The position numbers were made by a program, and so were the translations under genes. DNA of 17,287 bases from contig JBCDCZ010000068.1 in NCBI GenBank assembly GCA_039180865.1, positions 1 to 17,287 of the forward strand, in the 5' to 3' direction. Within the stretch, counting starts at the first letter, position 1. Each line of letters starts with the position of its first letter. The stretch is from JBCDCU01 sp039180865. Lineage in GTDB: Bacteria; Pseudomonadota; Alphaproteobacteria; Rhizobiales; JACESI01. The notes beneath the pieces are model-generated. The model was not told the origin of the DNA. It ran no database searches and saw nothing but the letters and a program-made list of their open reading frames with translations. Shown one piece after another: positions 6,467 through 13,204 of this stretch.

Positions 6467-6648
6467 CGTGCGAAACAGGAAAAACGGCCGGAGTTTCCTC
6501 GGTTATCTGCCGCATACTTCCCGGCATTTTCCAAGATCATGAGTTCTCGCGGAATAAATCATACTTTCTCCAGCCAATCTACAGAATGCCGTCAAGCAAA
6601 GTGGCAAGAAGCGGATTAGAAGCTCGCTCCCAGCAACGGACCTTCCGG

Positions 6649-6668
6649 TTCTTGGTTGCAATCAAGAA
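6649..6668. promoter_or_regulatory. Dyad upstream of peroxiredoxin gene
   Basis: TTCTTG and CAAGAA form a perfect 6-base inverted repeat with an 8-base spacer, 50 to 70 bases upstream of the peroxiredoxin start and within the 252-base gap to the divergent regulator. Its position suits an operator. The binding protein is unknown; the winged-helix regulator next door is one candidate. Confidence 0.35.
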
Positions 6669-6682
6669 AACTTGGCAAGAGC

Positions 6683-6699
6683 GCCGGGCTGAACCCGGC
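6683..6699 (+). promoter_or_regulatory. Short leader hairpin before peroxiredoxin gene
   Basis: GCCGGG (6683-6688) and CCCGGC (6694-6699) form a GC-rich 6-base stem with a CTGAA loop, ending about 20 bases before the ATG and just before the GGAG ribosome binding site. It could stabilise the messenger or affect translation. No known riboswitch pattern was recognised. Confidence 0.3.
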
Positions 6700-6718
6700 A
6701 ACAAACCTGGAGAAAACC

Positions 6719-7390
6719 ATGACTTTGCAAATAGGCGATAGTGCCCCGGACTTCACCGCGGAAACCACGGAAGGCGTCATCCATTTTCACGAATGGGCCG
6801 GCAACAGCTGGGTGATCCTCTTTTCGCACCCCAAAGACTTTACCCCTGTCTGTACAACCGAACTTGGAGCTATGGCAGACTTGATGCCGGAGTTTATGAA
6901 ACGCGGCGTGAAAGTCATGGGGATCAGCGCAGACACGATTGGCCGGCACATTCAATGGAAGGACGACATTGCCGATGTGACCGGGACGCAGGTCGACTAC
7001 CCGCTGATTGCGGATACCAATCTGCATGTCTCGAAACTCTACGGCATGTTACCGAAGCAGGCGAGCGAAGGTAGCTTCCGCACGGCTGCCGATAATCAGA
7101 CCGTTCGCACGGTTTACGTGATCGCACCGGACAAATCGATCAAGCTCATGATCATGTATCCAATGAGCACTGGTCGCGACTTCAATGAAATCCTTCGTGT
7201 CGTCGATTCCGTGATGCTGACGGCGGATTATAAGGTCGCGACACCTGCGAACTGGCGTCAGGGTGATGATGTGATCATACTTCCGTCGGTCAGCAACGAT
7301 GATGCCCAAACGATGTTCCAGTCCGGCTGGACGTCGCCCAAACCGTACATCCGATACGTGCCGCAACCGGCATCGAAAACACAGTCTTGA
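6719..7390 (+). CDS. 1-Cys peroxiredoxin (Prx6-type)
   Basis: A 223-residue thiol peroxidase. The start at 6719 is chosen because GGAG precedes it and M-T-L-Q-I-G-D-S-A-P-D-F is the normal N-terminus of the family; an upstream in-frame ATG adds unlikely residues. The peroxidatic cysteine is Cys45 in the P-x-x-F-T-P-V-C-T-T-E motif. There is no other cysteine in the chain, so it is a true 1-Cys enzyme. The long C-terminal extension (Y-P-M-S-T-G-R-N/D-F-x-E-I-L-R and G-D-D-V-I-I-L-P-S-V) is typical of Prx6. It reduces hydrogen peroxide and organic hydroperoxides in the cytosol, using an outside thiol reductant. A terminator at 7468-7491 ends the transcript, so it looks monocistronic. Confidence 0.95.
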   Translation: MTLQIGDSAPDFTAETTEGVIHFHEWAGNSWVILFSHPKDFTPVCTTELGAMADLMPEFMKRGVKVMGISADTIGRHIQWKDDIADVTGTQVDYPLIADTNLHVSKLYGMLPKQASEGSFRTAADNQTVRTVYVIAPDKSIKLMIMYPMSTGRDFNEILRVVDSVMLTADYKVATPANWRQGDDVIILPSVSNDDAQTMFQSGWTSPKPYIRYVPQPASKTQS

Positions 7391-7467
7391 AGGCCCCTTT
7401 TCCACACCGCTTTGAAGTTGGTGCTGGAAACACTCGTTGAAGCCGTTGTGTTCGGGTGAGCAAAGAC

Positions 7468-7491
7468 AAAGGCGGCCTAGCGCCGCCTTTT
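7468..7491 (+). terminator. Rho-independent terminator after peroxiredoxin gene
   Basis: AAA-GGCGGC (7468-7476), loop CTAGC, then GCCGCC-TTTT (7482-7491). The stem is strong and followed by T residues. The flanking A and T runs let it work in both directions, but the peroxiredoxin gene is the one that ends here. The stem is identical to that of the terminator at 8498-8520. Confidence 0.85.
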
Positions 7492-7573
7492 CCATATATT
7501 GATCAGAGTCATAGCTCACAGACGCGTGTACGCACTATCACAGAGCCTCACGCCCTATTGTCTGGCTGATATT

Positions 7574-7597
7574 CCTTAAATTGTTAGAAGATTAAGG
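7574..7597. promoter_or_regulatory. Dyad upstream of SOD gene
   Basis: CCTTAA and TTAAGG form a perfect 6-base inverted repeat with a 12-base spacer, about 110 to 135 bases upstream of the SOD start. It is a candidate operator or upstream activator site; no matching known regulator motif was recognised. Confidence 0.25.
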
Positions 7598-7708
7598 TGA
7601 TCTGCAGCGCGCCGTTTTGACGGTGTCGTCCGAACCATGCCCCGCAGATCAAAAATACCCCTGACTATCAAATTTCGTATCCATATTGGGAACCAGAGGA
7701 AAAGCCCC

Positions 7709-8428
7709 ATGACCCTTTCCCGCAGATCTTTCATCATCGCCAGTGCCGCTGCCCTCGCCCCTCTCGCCATGCCGTCAATTGTGCGCGCTGGCGATAGTGC
7801 AAAAGGCCCATTCAGCCAGAGCAAACTCACCTATGACTTCAACGCGCTTGAGCCGCACATCGACACCAAAACCATGGCAACCCATTACGGCAAGCACCAT
7901 GCAGGGTATGTGCGCGGTATCAACAAGGCGGTTGCCGCGCATTCTGAGCTTCAGGGAAAATCACTCGTTGAGATTCTGAAAGGCCTCGATACCGCGCCTG
8001 CAAGCGCACAACGCGCCATCCGCACGGCTGGTGGCGGCCACGCCAATCACGACATGTTCTGGTCCATCATGGGTCCGAACGGAGGCGGCGAACCAATAGG
8101 CGATCTTGCCGACGCGATTGGCAGTGCGTTCGGCTCGTTTAAAGACTTCAAGGCAAAATTCGAGAAAGCTGGCAAAGGCCAATTTGGATCCGGTTGGGTG
8201 TTTGTCACAATGGAAGGCGACACACTCAACATCGTCTCAAAACCAAACCAGGTGAGCCCATTGATGGAAGGCAAACCGGTCGTTATGGGTAACGACGTCT
8301 GGGAACACGCCTATTACCTGAAGTATCAAAACCGCCGGGGCGATTATCTCGATGCCTGGTGGAATACGGTGAATTGGGATGCCGTGGGCGAGCGTTTCGC
8401 GCGGATCAAAGACGGTGCGCTCATCTAG
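7709..8428 (+). CDS. Tat-exported Mn-type superoxide dismutase
   Basis: A 239-residue Fe/Mn-family superoxide dismutase that converts superoxide to oxygen and peroxide. It begins with a twin-arginine signal (S-R-R-S-F-I at 4-9, hydrophobic stretch, cleavage near I-V-R-A at 27), so it should be folded with its metal and then exported. The metal ligands are all present: His59, His114 (G-G-H-A-N-H), Asp196 and His200 (D-V-W-E-H-A-Y-Y). Tyr67 is the active-site tyrosine. Gln181 in P-N-Q-V-S-P-L sits where the Mn-type glutamine is found, and the N-R-R-x-x-Y tail fits too, so Mn or cambialistic use is favoured over strict Fe. AGAGGA precedes the ATG. It lies between two terminators, suggesting a single-gene unit, and follows the peroxiredoxin. 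Confidence 0.92.
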   Translation: MTLSRRSFIIASAAALAPLAMPSIVRAGDSAKGPFSQSKLTYDFNALEPHIDTKTMATHYGKHHAGYVRGINKAVAAHSELQGKSLVEILKGLDTAPASAQRAIRTAGGGHANHDMFWSIMGPNGGGEPIGDLADAIGSAFGSFKDFKAKFEKAGKGQFGSGWVFVTMEGDTLNIVSKPNQVSPLMEGKPVVMGNDVWEHAYYLKYQNRRGDYLDAWWNTVNWDAVGERFARIKDGALI

Positions 8429-8497
8429 AGGACGCAGGACCAGCTCGTTCCGACGGATCAAAATCCGGCTTATCGTTTTGCGAACTTACAACACAAA

Positions 8498-8520
8498 AAA
8501 GGCGGCGGTAGGCCGCCTTT
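8498..8520 (+). terminator. Rho-independent terminator after SOD gene
   Basis: AAA-GGCGGC (8498-8506), loop GGTAG, then GCCGCC-TTT (8512-8520). The stem is the same as that of the terminator at 7468-7491, on the other side of the SOD gene. The following U-tract is short (three), but the position 70 bases after the stop codon fits. Confidence 0.75.
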
Positions 8521-8671
8521 ATGGATTTCCGGAGGGTTCTCCCTGCCTCCAGTCCTGTTACATTCGGTGAAGAATTGCGCGCCACTCGGCGCCACAAAGC
8601 TGGTACAATCGGCTTTCAATGCATTATGGCCCCACCGAAAGTCCCCAGACAAAGATCAGCAGGATACACTC

Positions 8672-9451
8672 ATGGTTCATCGCGTTTTCATGGCTTCTCT
8701 CCTCACACTCGGTGCTACCGTCGGTACGGTGCATGCTACCGAGCGGTTTCATTCGATCGAGAAGATGTGCGTCGAGTATGAAATGAAGGGCCAGATGATG
8801 AACGGTACGATTGCGCGCTGTCACAGGAAGCACGCCTTCGAATGGTTCGAAATCCGCGATCTCAAAACAGGGTTTGGCGGCTTCACGCAAAGACAATACG
8901 AACATTCGATTGCCATCGGTGACACGATGTATGCCATCAATCCGGAAACCGGAACCGGCACAATTACGAAAAACCCGATGTACAAACCTTTTCAAGAGGC
9001 GCTCCAAAGGAGCGGCAACCGGCCAGAGGCAATTGGGCAAGTGTTCTTCGATAGGATGGGCTTTCAACCGAGCGGCAAAACCAAGACGATTGCCGGGTAC
9101 CAGTGCCAGGAGATGGTCTCGCAGAGCGCCGGCTCCATGTGCTTCACCGATGATTTTGTGATGCTTGAGCAAAGCATTCTCGGCAACAGTCAGGTTGCCG
9201 TGAAGGTTACCATGGGCGCTGACGGCGGCAGCGAGAACTACGATCTCTGGCAGAAAGTTTCGTTAAGCCAGGGGCCTGATCTCAGTGAGGGCTTCGATCT
9301 AGAGAGTCTTGCACGCCAGCAGCGGGAACTCGGTGCTGGTGCAGAAGGTGGGACGGGCGGAAATGGAGGCATCGCTTTACCGGAAGGCATGCCGGAGCTC
9401 CCGAAAGAGCTGCAGGATATGATGAAGCAACTACAACAATTGCAGCAATAG
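8672..9451 (+). CDS. Secreted DUF4412-like protein
   Basis: A 259-residue protein with a signal peptide (about 1-22, cleavage after V-H-A). The start at 8672 is chosen because an AGGA ribosome binding site precedes it and it opens directly on the signal peptide; an in-frame ATG 105 bases upstream adds an implausible leader. The section K-T-I-A-G-Y-Q-C-Q-E-M-V ... S-M-C-F-T-D-D-F (138-162) resembles the DUF4412 pattern of secreted bacterial proteins of unknown function. Four cysteines (33, 50, 145, 157) could form two disulfides. The tail from about 220 is glycine-rich, then proline/leucine-rich, ending in a glutamine-rich helix (M-K-Q-L-Q-Q-L-Q-Q). No enzyme motif is visible. It follows the exported SOD in the same direction but behind a terminator. 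Confidence 0.7.
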   Translation: MVHRVFMASLLTLGATVGTVHATERFHSIEKMCVEYEMKGQMMNGTIARCHRKHAFEWFEIRDLKTGFGGFTQRQYEHSIAIGDTMYAINPETGTGTITKNPMYKPFQEALQRSGNRPEAIGQVFFDRMGFQPSGKTKTIAGYQCQEMVSQSAGSMCFTDDFVMLEQSILGNSQVAVKVTMGADGGSENYDLWQKVSLSQGPDLSEGFDLESLARQQRELGAGAEGGTGGNGGIALPEGMPELPKELQDMMKQLQQLQQ

Positions 9452-9482
9452 CGGGTGCGTTACCGGATCCCCAGATAATCCC

Positions 9483-10127
9483 TCAAACCTTCCGATAACA
9501 AAGCGCATAGGCTTTATCGTTCGAATGGTCGTGGCCCTTCTTGGCATACATCGGTACCTCGATGGATTTGAGGTCTGAGATCAGGCTCTTCTCAGCCATA
9601 TCGCTGACGAATGTTCCAAACCCGGATTTGTCAAAAAACGCCTTGTTGACACCAATCACAAAGAGCGCGCCGTTCTTTGTGATATCAAGAAGCGGGATCA
9701 GTGGCTCCGGGCCGAGATGGCCGGTTGTAAACGTGCCCGCTGAGACGACCGCGCCGTAATCATTTTTGATCGCATCAAGCGAGCCGGTAAGGTCGGCCTG
9801 GATAGCACGACGGTACAGGGCTTTGTCGCGCGCTTTTTCAAGCATTTCCCCAGAAATATCGATTCCGTCAATATCTTCGGACGCGCATTTTAACGCTTCG
9901 GCGACGAGGCCGGTTCCGCATCCGATATCGGCAATCGGTCGGTCCGCATCGCCCGCATACTCACGATAGATCTGGGAAATCGCTTTGGGATAATGATAGC
10001 CAAGGACATCAGCGAAATCCGTGTCGTAAGTGTCTGCGAATTCGGCGTAATAATCCTTGTTGTCGTCCGGTGTTGAGAGCTTGTAGGCGTTCTCGAGAAG
10101 GCTTTGCCCCTTACTCTTTTCGGTCAT
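9483..10127 (-). CDS. Class I SAM-dependent methyltransferase (METTL27/WBSCR27-like)
   Basis: A 214-residue methyltransferase with a Rossmann-like fold. Motif I is D-I-G-C-G-T-G (67-73) and the acidic end of beta 2 is G-I-D-I-S-x-E-M-L (88-96), which together bind S-adenosylmethionine. The N-terminal part, with Y-x-x-F-A-D-x-Y-D-x-D-F, resembles the bacterial group related to human METTL27/WBSCR27, whose substrate is not established. A perfect GGAGG lies before the ATG. It is leftward and follows the 10289-10909 gene in the same direction after about 160 bases, so the two could share a transcript. Its end faces that of the DUF4412-like gene 31 bases away, with no room for a long terminator. 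Confidence 0.85.
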   Translation of the reverse strand: MTEKSKGQSLLENAYKLSTPDDNKDYYAEFADTYDTDFADVLGYHYPKAISQIYREYAGDADRPIADIGCGTGLVAEALKCASEDIDGIDISGEMLEKARDKALYRRAIQADLTGSLDAIKNDYGAVVSAGTFTTGHLGPEPLIPLLDITKNGALFVIGVNKAFFDKSGFGTFVSDMAEKSLISDLKSIEVPMYAKKGHDHSNDKAYALCYRKV

Positions 10128-10288
10128 GATCTGATACCTCCATTCAGCACAAAGGTAACGTTATCATCTTCGAGAGGATCGACAGCGTTTTTCAACCCAG
10201 AAGGAAGATCAAGACGGTCGGCCCGTGTTTGGCGCAGAGCAATTTGTTCGTCTCTGCTCTTCACACATTCAGGCTAGTGCGAAACAGG

Positions 10289-10909
10289 TCACTTCGTTGT
10301 GCTGTTTTGCAATCGAGACAGTGCAATTTTTCCCGGCACCAAATCGGCCTCCCATGCCGACCAGTCTCCGCCGGCACCAAGATAGCCGGAATAGATCTTG
10401 GCGACCAACGAAGCGTCCTCCGAAATCTGTGACCAGCCGATATCCCGCAGGAGCGGGTGGCGCTGACGCAGCCATTCCAGATGGACGGCTGCACCCCAAT
10501 TCGCCAAGCCTGGTTGTTCTGCAAGGTAGACGTAGAGCCAGTGGAAATCCGTTGCAGGCACCTCCCGTAACACCAGATAACCGTTTTCACGAGCCCACGG
10601 GATTGTCGTCGCTAAGGTCTGGCCTTTCAGCCGGAAGGGACCAACGGAGAAATTCATTTGATAGACGAGCGGCGGATATAAAAGCGCGAGCATGTCTTGC
10701 GCGTGTTCGACGAACTGCCGTGATTTCGGCTGCGCAGCATAGTACTCGTATTCGGCACCGCGAACGGTCTCAAGGACTGCGAACGGAACCGGCGGTGGTA
10801 TCACCTCAAAATCAACGGCAGAGAGCGACTGGATACGCGCGGCAGCAAAAACCGTGACGCCGAGACCGCCCAGAACCAAGCCGATCGAGAGTCCGGTAAT
10901 CCATCCCAT
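10289..10909 (-). CDS. Membrane-anchored protein of unknown function
   Basis: A 206-residue protein with one N-terminal membrane segment (about 4-25, G-L-S-I-G-L-V-L-G-G-L) that is either an anchor or an uncleaved signal. The rest is soluble, rich in tryptophan, tyrosine and leucine (for example F-H-W-L-Y-V-Y-L-A-E-Q-P-G-L), contains a P-P-P-V-P turn near 38-42 and no cysteine at all, and ends in a polar tail. I recognise no family or catalytic motif. The ribosome binding site is weak (GGA about 12 bases upstream of the ATG). It lies between the porin and the methyltransferase, all leftward, with a terminator hairpin behind the porin, so it likely has its own promoter. Coding is supported by length, the sensible membrane helix and the direction of its neighbours. 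Confidence 0.65.
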   Translation of the reverse strand: MGWITGLSIGLVLGGLGVTVFAAARIQSLSAVDFEVIPPPVPFAVLETVRGAEYEYYAAQPKSRQFVEHAQDMLALLYPPLVYQMNFSVGPFRLKGQTLATTIPWARENGYLVLREVPATDFHWLYVYLAEQPGLANWGAAVHLEWLRQRHPLLRDIGWSQISEDASLVAKIYSGYLGAGGDWSAWEADLVPGKIALSRLQNSTTK

Positions 10910-11011
10910 TTGCGGTACATCCGGAAACCATCAGAAACAATTACATACTTACTATCCGACAACAGAAAGAGCATCCGTGCAAGCTGATAGGAAACTCTAT
11001 CCAAAAACGTA

Positions 11012-11046
11012 AGAGGTCACCGGGAACCGGCGACCTCTCGCTTTGC
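11012..11046 (-). terminator. Terminator hairpin behind the porin gene
   Basis: AGAGGTC (11012-11018) pairs with GACCTCT (11032-11038) and the inner CCGG (11020-11023) pairs with CCGG (11027-11030) around GAA, with one A-C mismatch. On the leftward strand the stem is followed by TTACGTTTTT, a plausible U-tract. It lies 63 to 90 bases after the porin stop codon, which fits termination of that transcript. Confidence 0.65.
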
Positions 11047-11100
11047 GCGTGACAGGCCATGCAGTGTCACGCAGGGGTATCCCCTTGTCTGACCGGTCGA

Positions 11101-12573
11101 TCAGAACGTGTATTTGACCGAGCTTTGGAAGCGGATAGCCGCATCCGACAGGCCATTTGCGAGTTCGCGGCGGCCCCAGATCACCTCATTGCCAACCGTA
11201 ATATCGTCAAACGGTTTGTAGTAAACCGTACCGTGAACCGTCTGGAGGCGCTCCGTGTCGAAGTCGGTAAATGCGTCGAGCAGCTCGTAATGGCCATAGA
11301 CCGCAGCAAGCTCCACATCATCGCTCAAATCGTAAGAGAGCTTCGCAAAGCCGCTGACATGTTCGATCGCCTCGATCGTGCCATCAGCCACCTGCGGCAA
11401 GGCACCGCTTGCCCCTGGTGTTACGAAGCCGCCCTGCCCGACGCCCTGGAAGATATAACGCCCAACGCCCTCGCCATAGGTGAAGGAGGTGCGTAGCTCC
11501 GTCTTGTCGGTGATCGCGATCTTGGCCGCACCCTGAATGCCGAAAGCAAAGTCAGATGAGTCTGAGTCCGGCGCGTTCAACTGGCGGAAGAGAGCTGCCA
11601 AACGCCATGTCGCCCGGTCACCGACATATTTGCCGCCCACCACAAAGTCCGGGATCACATCAACCCCTGCCCTCAGGCCGACACTGCTGGCACCACTGAG
11701 CGATTCAGAGAATGGGCCGGAGAAGGTTCCCGCGAACGGCCCAAATTCTTCAAGTGGTCCGATCCGGAAGTCCGTTTCTGAGTTCTCAACCGAGACGAAA
11801 AGCGATGCTTCGTCCGTTGGCCGGTAGGTGTAGCGCAATTGTGCCTGACGCAAGAAGGTGTTACCCGCAGGGCCACCGAAGTCGACCGTTACCGGATAGG
11901 CTTCAATAGGCACGAAAGCTGACCAGAACTGACCGGCAATCACATTGTGCCTGTCGGTGTCGAACTCGCCATAGGCATGGCGCAGCCGGAAGCCGAACGA
12001 GTTTGTCACAAGTTCGTTCGCAGGCCCCGTATCGGAGAAGAAGTCCGCTTCGATATGGGTGCGGACCGTGCCGACATCGACCGGCGTCGCGGACTTGACA
12101 AAGAACCGCGTTTCCTTGGCATGCGCGCTGAAGCTGTTTGCGTCCGTTCCGGGCTCAACCGTGATTGCCGCCGGGTTGAACAGGTCTTCGCCCGCCGCCT
12201 CGTCCGGATCAAAGATGAGATCGAGTTTCGTAAACCCGCCAACCTCGATCTGGGTATCGCCAACGGCAAAAACCCGACCGATCAACGGATCCAGTTCGTC
12301 AGGAGACGTGCGCTTGCGGGTTTTGATGATGCCGCTCGGTCTTGGAAGCGGTGTGATACCGTCCTTGGTCACCACTTGCGCCCGTTCCACGTCGGCAATC
12401 TTCTTCTTGTTGGCCGCTTCTTTGGCCTCCAACTCATCGACCCGATCCAGCAATATCTGCATCTGTCGTCTGAGTTCGGCGATTTCTTCGGCGCTCGCCA
12501 TCGCACCTGTTGGCACCAGCACTCCAGCGGCCAATATGGCCACCGAGCACAAGTATTCTTTCCTCAATAACAT
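11101..12573 (-). CDS. DcaP-like outer-membrane porin
   Basis: A 490-residue outer-membrane protein. It starts with a signal peptide (1-27, cleavage after A-M-A). A short coiled-coil follows (about 28-67, I-A-E-L-R-R-Q-M-Q-I-L-L-D-R-V-D-E-L), as in DcaP-type trimeric porins. After a linker, alternating polar and hydrophobic strands run to the end and close with K-Y-T-F, the aromatic terminus used by the outer-membrane assembly machinery. The G-G-F-T-K-L-D-L-I-F-D segment (about 112-122) matches the first barrel strand of the family. DcaP-type channels take up small organic acids; the substrate here cannot be told. AGGGG precedes the ATG. A 9-base inverted repeat lies in its leader (12621-12644) and a terminator behind it, so it is probably a single-gene transcript. 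Confidence 0.85.
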   Translation of the reverse strand: MLLRKEYLCSVAILAAGVLVPTGAMASAEEIAELRRQMQILLDRVDELEAKEAANKKKIADVERAQVVTKDGITPLPRPSGIIKTRKRTSPDELDPLIGRVFAVGDTQIEVGGFTKLDLIFDPDEAAGEDLFNPAAITVEPGTDANSFSAHAKETRFFVKSATPVDVGTVRTHIEADFFSDTGPANELVTNSFGFRLRHAYGEFDTDRHNVIAGQFWSAFVPIEAYPVTVDFGGPAGNTFLRQAQLRYTYRPTDEASLFVSVENSETDFRIGPLEEFGPFAGTFSGPFSESLSGASSVGLRAGVDVIPDFVVGGKYVGDRATWRLAALFRQLNAPDSDSSDFAFGIQGAAKIAITDKTELRTSFTYGEGVGRYIFQGVGQGGFVTPGASGALPQVADGTIEAIEHVSGFAKLSYDLSDDVELAAVYGHYELLDAFTDFDTERLQTVHGTVYYKPFDDITVGNEVIWGRRELANGLSDAAIRFQSSVKYTF

Positions 12574-12620
12574 TCGCTACCCCTTCTTTTGGTTTGTTGG
12601 ATGCATGTCCCACCATCGGA

Positions 12621-12644
12621 GACAGCGAATAGCGCTTCGCTGTC
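12621..12644 (-). promoter_or_regulatory. Perfect inverted repeat in porin leader region
   Basis: GACAGCGAA (12621-12629) and TTCGCTGTC (12636-12644) form a perfect 9-base stem around a 6-base loop. It lies 48 to 71 bases upstream of the porin start codon. With no U-tract in the leftward direction it is not a good terminator; it could be a leader hairpin of the porin messenger or an operator. Confidence 0.5.
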
Positions 12645-12987
12645 TGCCGCTGAAAAAACCAATGGTAAAAGAAAAGGGGCCGCATGAATCGCGTTTGATC
12701 ATGCAGTTACAGAAGTCTAGTTATTGCCTGCCGAAGACTTCACATCCAGCGAAGACGCATTGCCTTCCAGAAAGAAAGAATTCCTCTCCAGTTAAACTTT
12801 ACTTACATTTCGTCCAGATGTGACAACTCAAATTGCTGTCTTTAACGTCAGAATTTTTGTCCACACTCCACCCATCTCCTCCCATGAGATTTTCAGTGAA
12901 GAAATGATAAAAAATTAATCATCAGGCGACAACTAAAGCCTAGGATTTTTAGCCTTCAAGATAACTAGTGTTGTTGGAAAACACCAT

Positions 12988-13008
12988 TTTTGAAAAAGAT
13001 TCTCAAAA
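12988..13008. promoter_or_regulatory. AT-rich dyad in porin upstream gap
   Basis: TTTTGA and TCAAAA form a 6-base inverted repeat with a 9-base spacer in the middle of the gap. It might bind a regulator. AT-rich dyads arise easily by chance in such sequence, so support is weak. Confidence 0.2.
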
Positions 13009-13164
13009 TGTGAGTTCATTCTATCGGGCATCCCCGTGTTTCTCCATATGGCCAAGCTTTCAGGATTTCTAGCCCGCCAAAAAACCCGTTTCGCCGCGAA
13101 TGGAAACCGATAAGTAAAAGAGGCATCGCAACTTCCGCGCGACATTGAACACTTGGATTACTTG

Positions 13165-13181
13165 CAGATCTGAGAGATCTG
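13165..13181. promoter_or_regulatory. Short perfect dyad just after PhyH-like gene
   Basis: CAGATCT and AGATCTG form a perfect 7-base inverted repeat with a GAG spacer, 24 bases past the stop of the 13205 gene. It could be a weak hairpin terminator for the leftward transcript, although there is no following U-tract and the loop is only three bases, or a protein-binding site. Confidence 0.3.
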
Positions 13182-13204
13182 TAATGAAATGTTTCAAAAA
13201 GAAC

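Larger units (their letters stand above)
7391..7708. other. Gap between peroxiredoxin and SOD genes
   Basis: About 318 bases without a gene. It holds the peroxiredoxin 3' untranslated region and terminator (7468-7491), then the presumed promoter region of the superoxide dismutase gene with a dyad at 7574-7597. An in-frame ATG at 7637 extends the dismutase frame but lacks a Shine-Dalgarno sequence and would bury the Tat motif, so it is not used. Confidence 0.5.
12574..13204. other. AT-rich 631-base gap upstream of porin
   Basis: No credible gene: one leftward frame of 70 codons at 12933-13145 has no ribosome binding site and no recognisable sequence. The stretch is visibly richer in A and T than the surrounding genes, especially 12700-13020. 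It should carry the porin promoter and leader, and the end of the PhyH-like transcript. Structures seen are dyads at 12621-12644, 12988-13008 and 13165-13181. A small RNA or the remnant of a lost gene cannot be excluded. Confidence 0.5.

Noticed and set aside
6095..6619. Rightward open frame of 174 codons
   Set aside because: It is antisense to the winged-helix regulator and extends into the promoter gap without any family pattern.
6683..6699. SAM-type riboswitch before the peroxiredoxin gene
   Set aside because: Only a single 6-base stem is present, there is no pseudoknot partner and the downstream gene is not in methionine metabolism.
10230..10266. Inverted repeat GCAGAG...CTCTGC after the membrane-anchored gene
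   Set aside because: The spacer is long and no U-tract follows in the leftward direction, so it is not supported as a terminator.
10225..10857. Rightward open frame of 210 codons
   Set aside because: It lies opposite the membrane-anchored gene, is rich in Arg, Pro and Ser, and lacks a start signal. The leftward frame has a clear membrane helix and fits its neighbours better.
12059..12823. Rightward open frame of 254 codons opposite the porin
   Set aside because: The porin frame has a signal peptide, a coiled coil, barrel strands and a terminal Phe. The opposite frame has no domain and is a codon-bias shadow.
12933..13145. Leftward frame of 70 codons in the AT-rich gap
   Set aside because: No ribosome binding site, no recognisable sequence and composition like non-coding surroundings.
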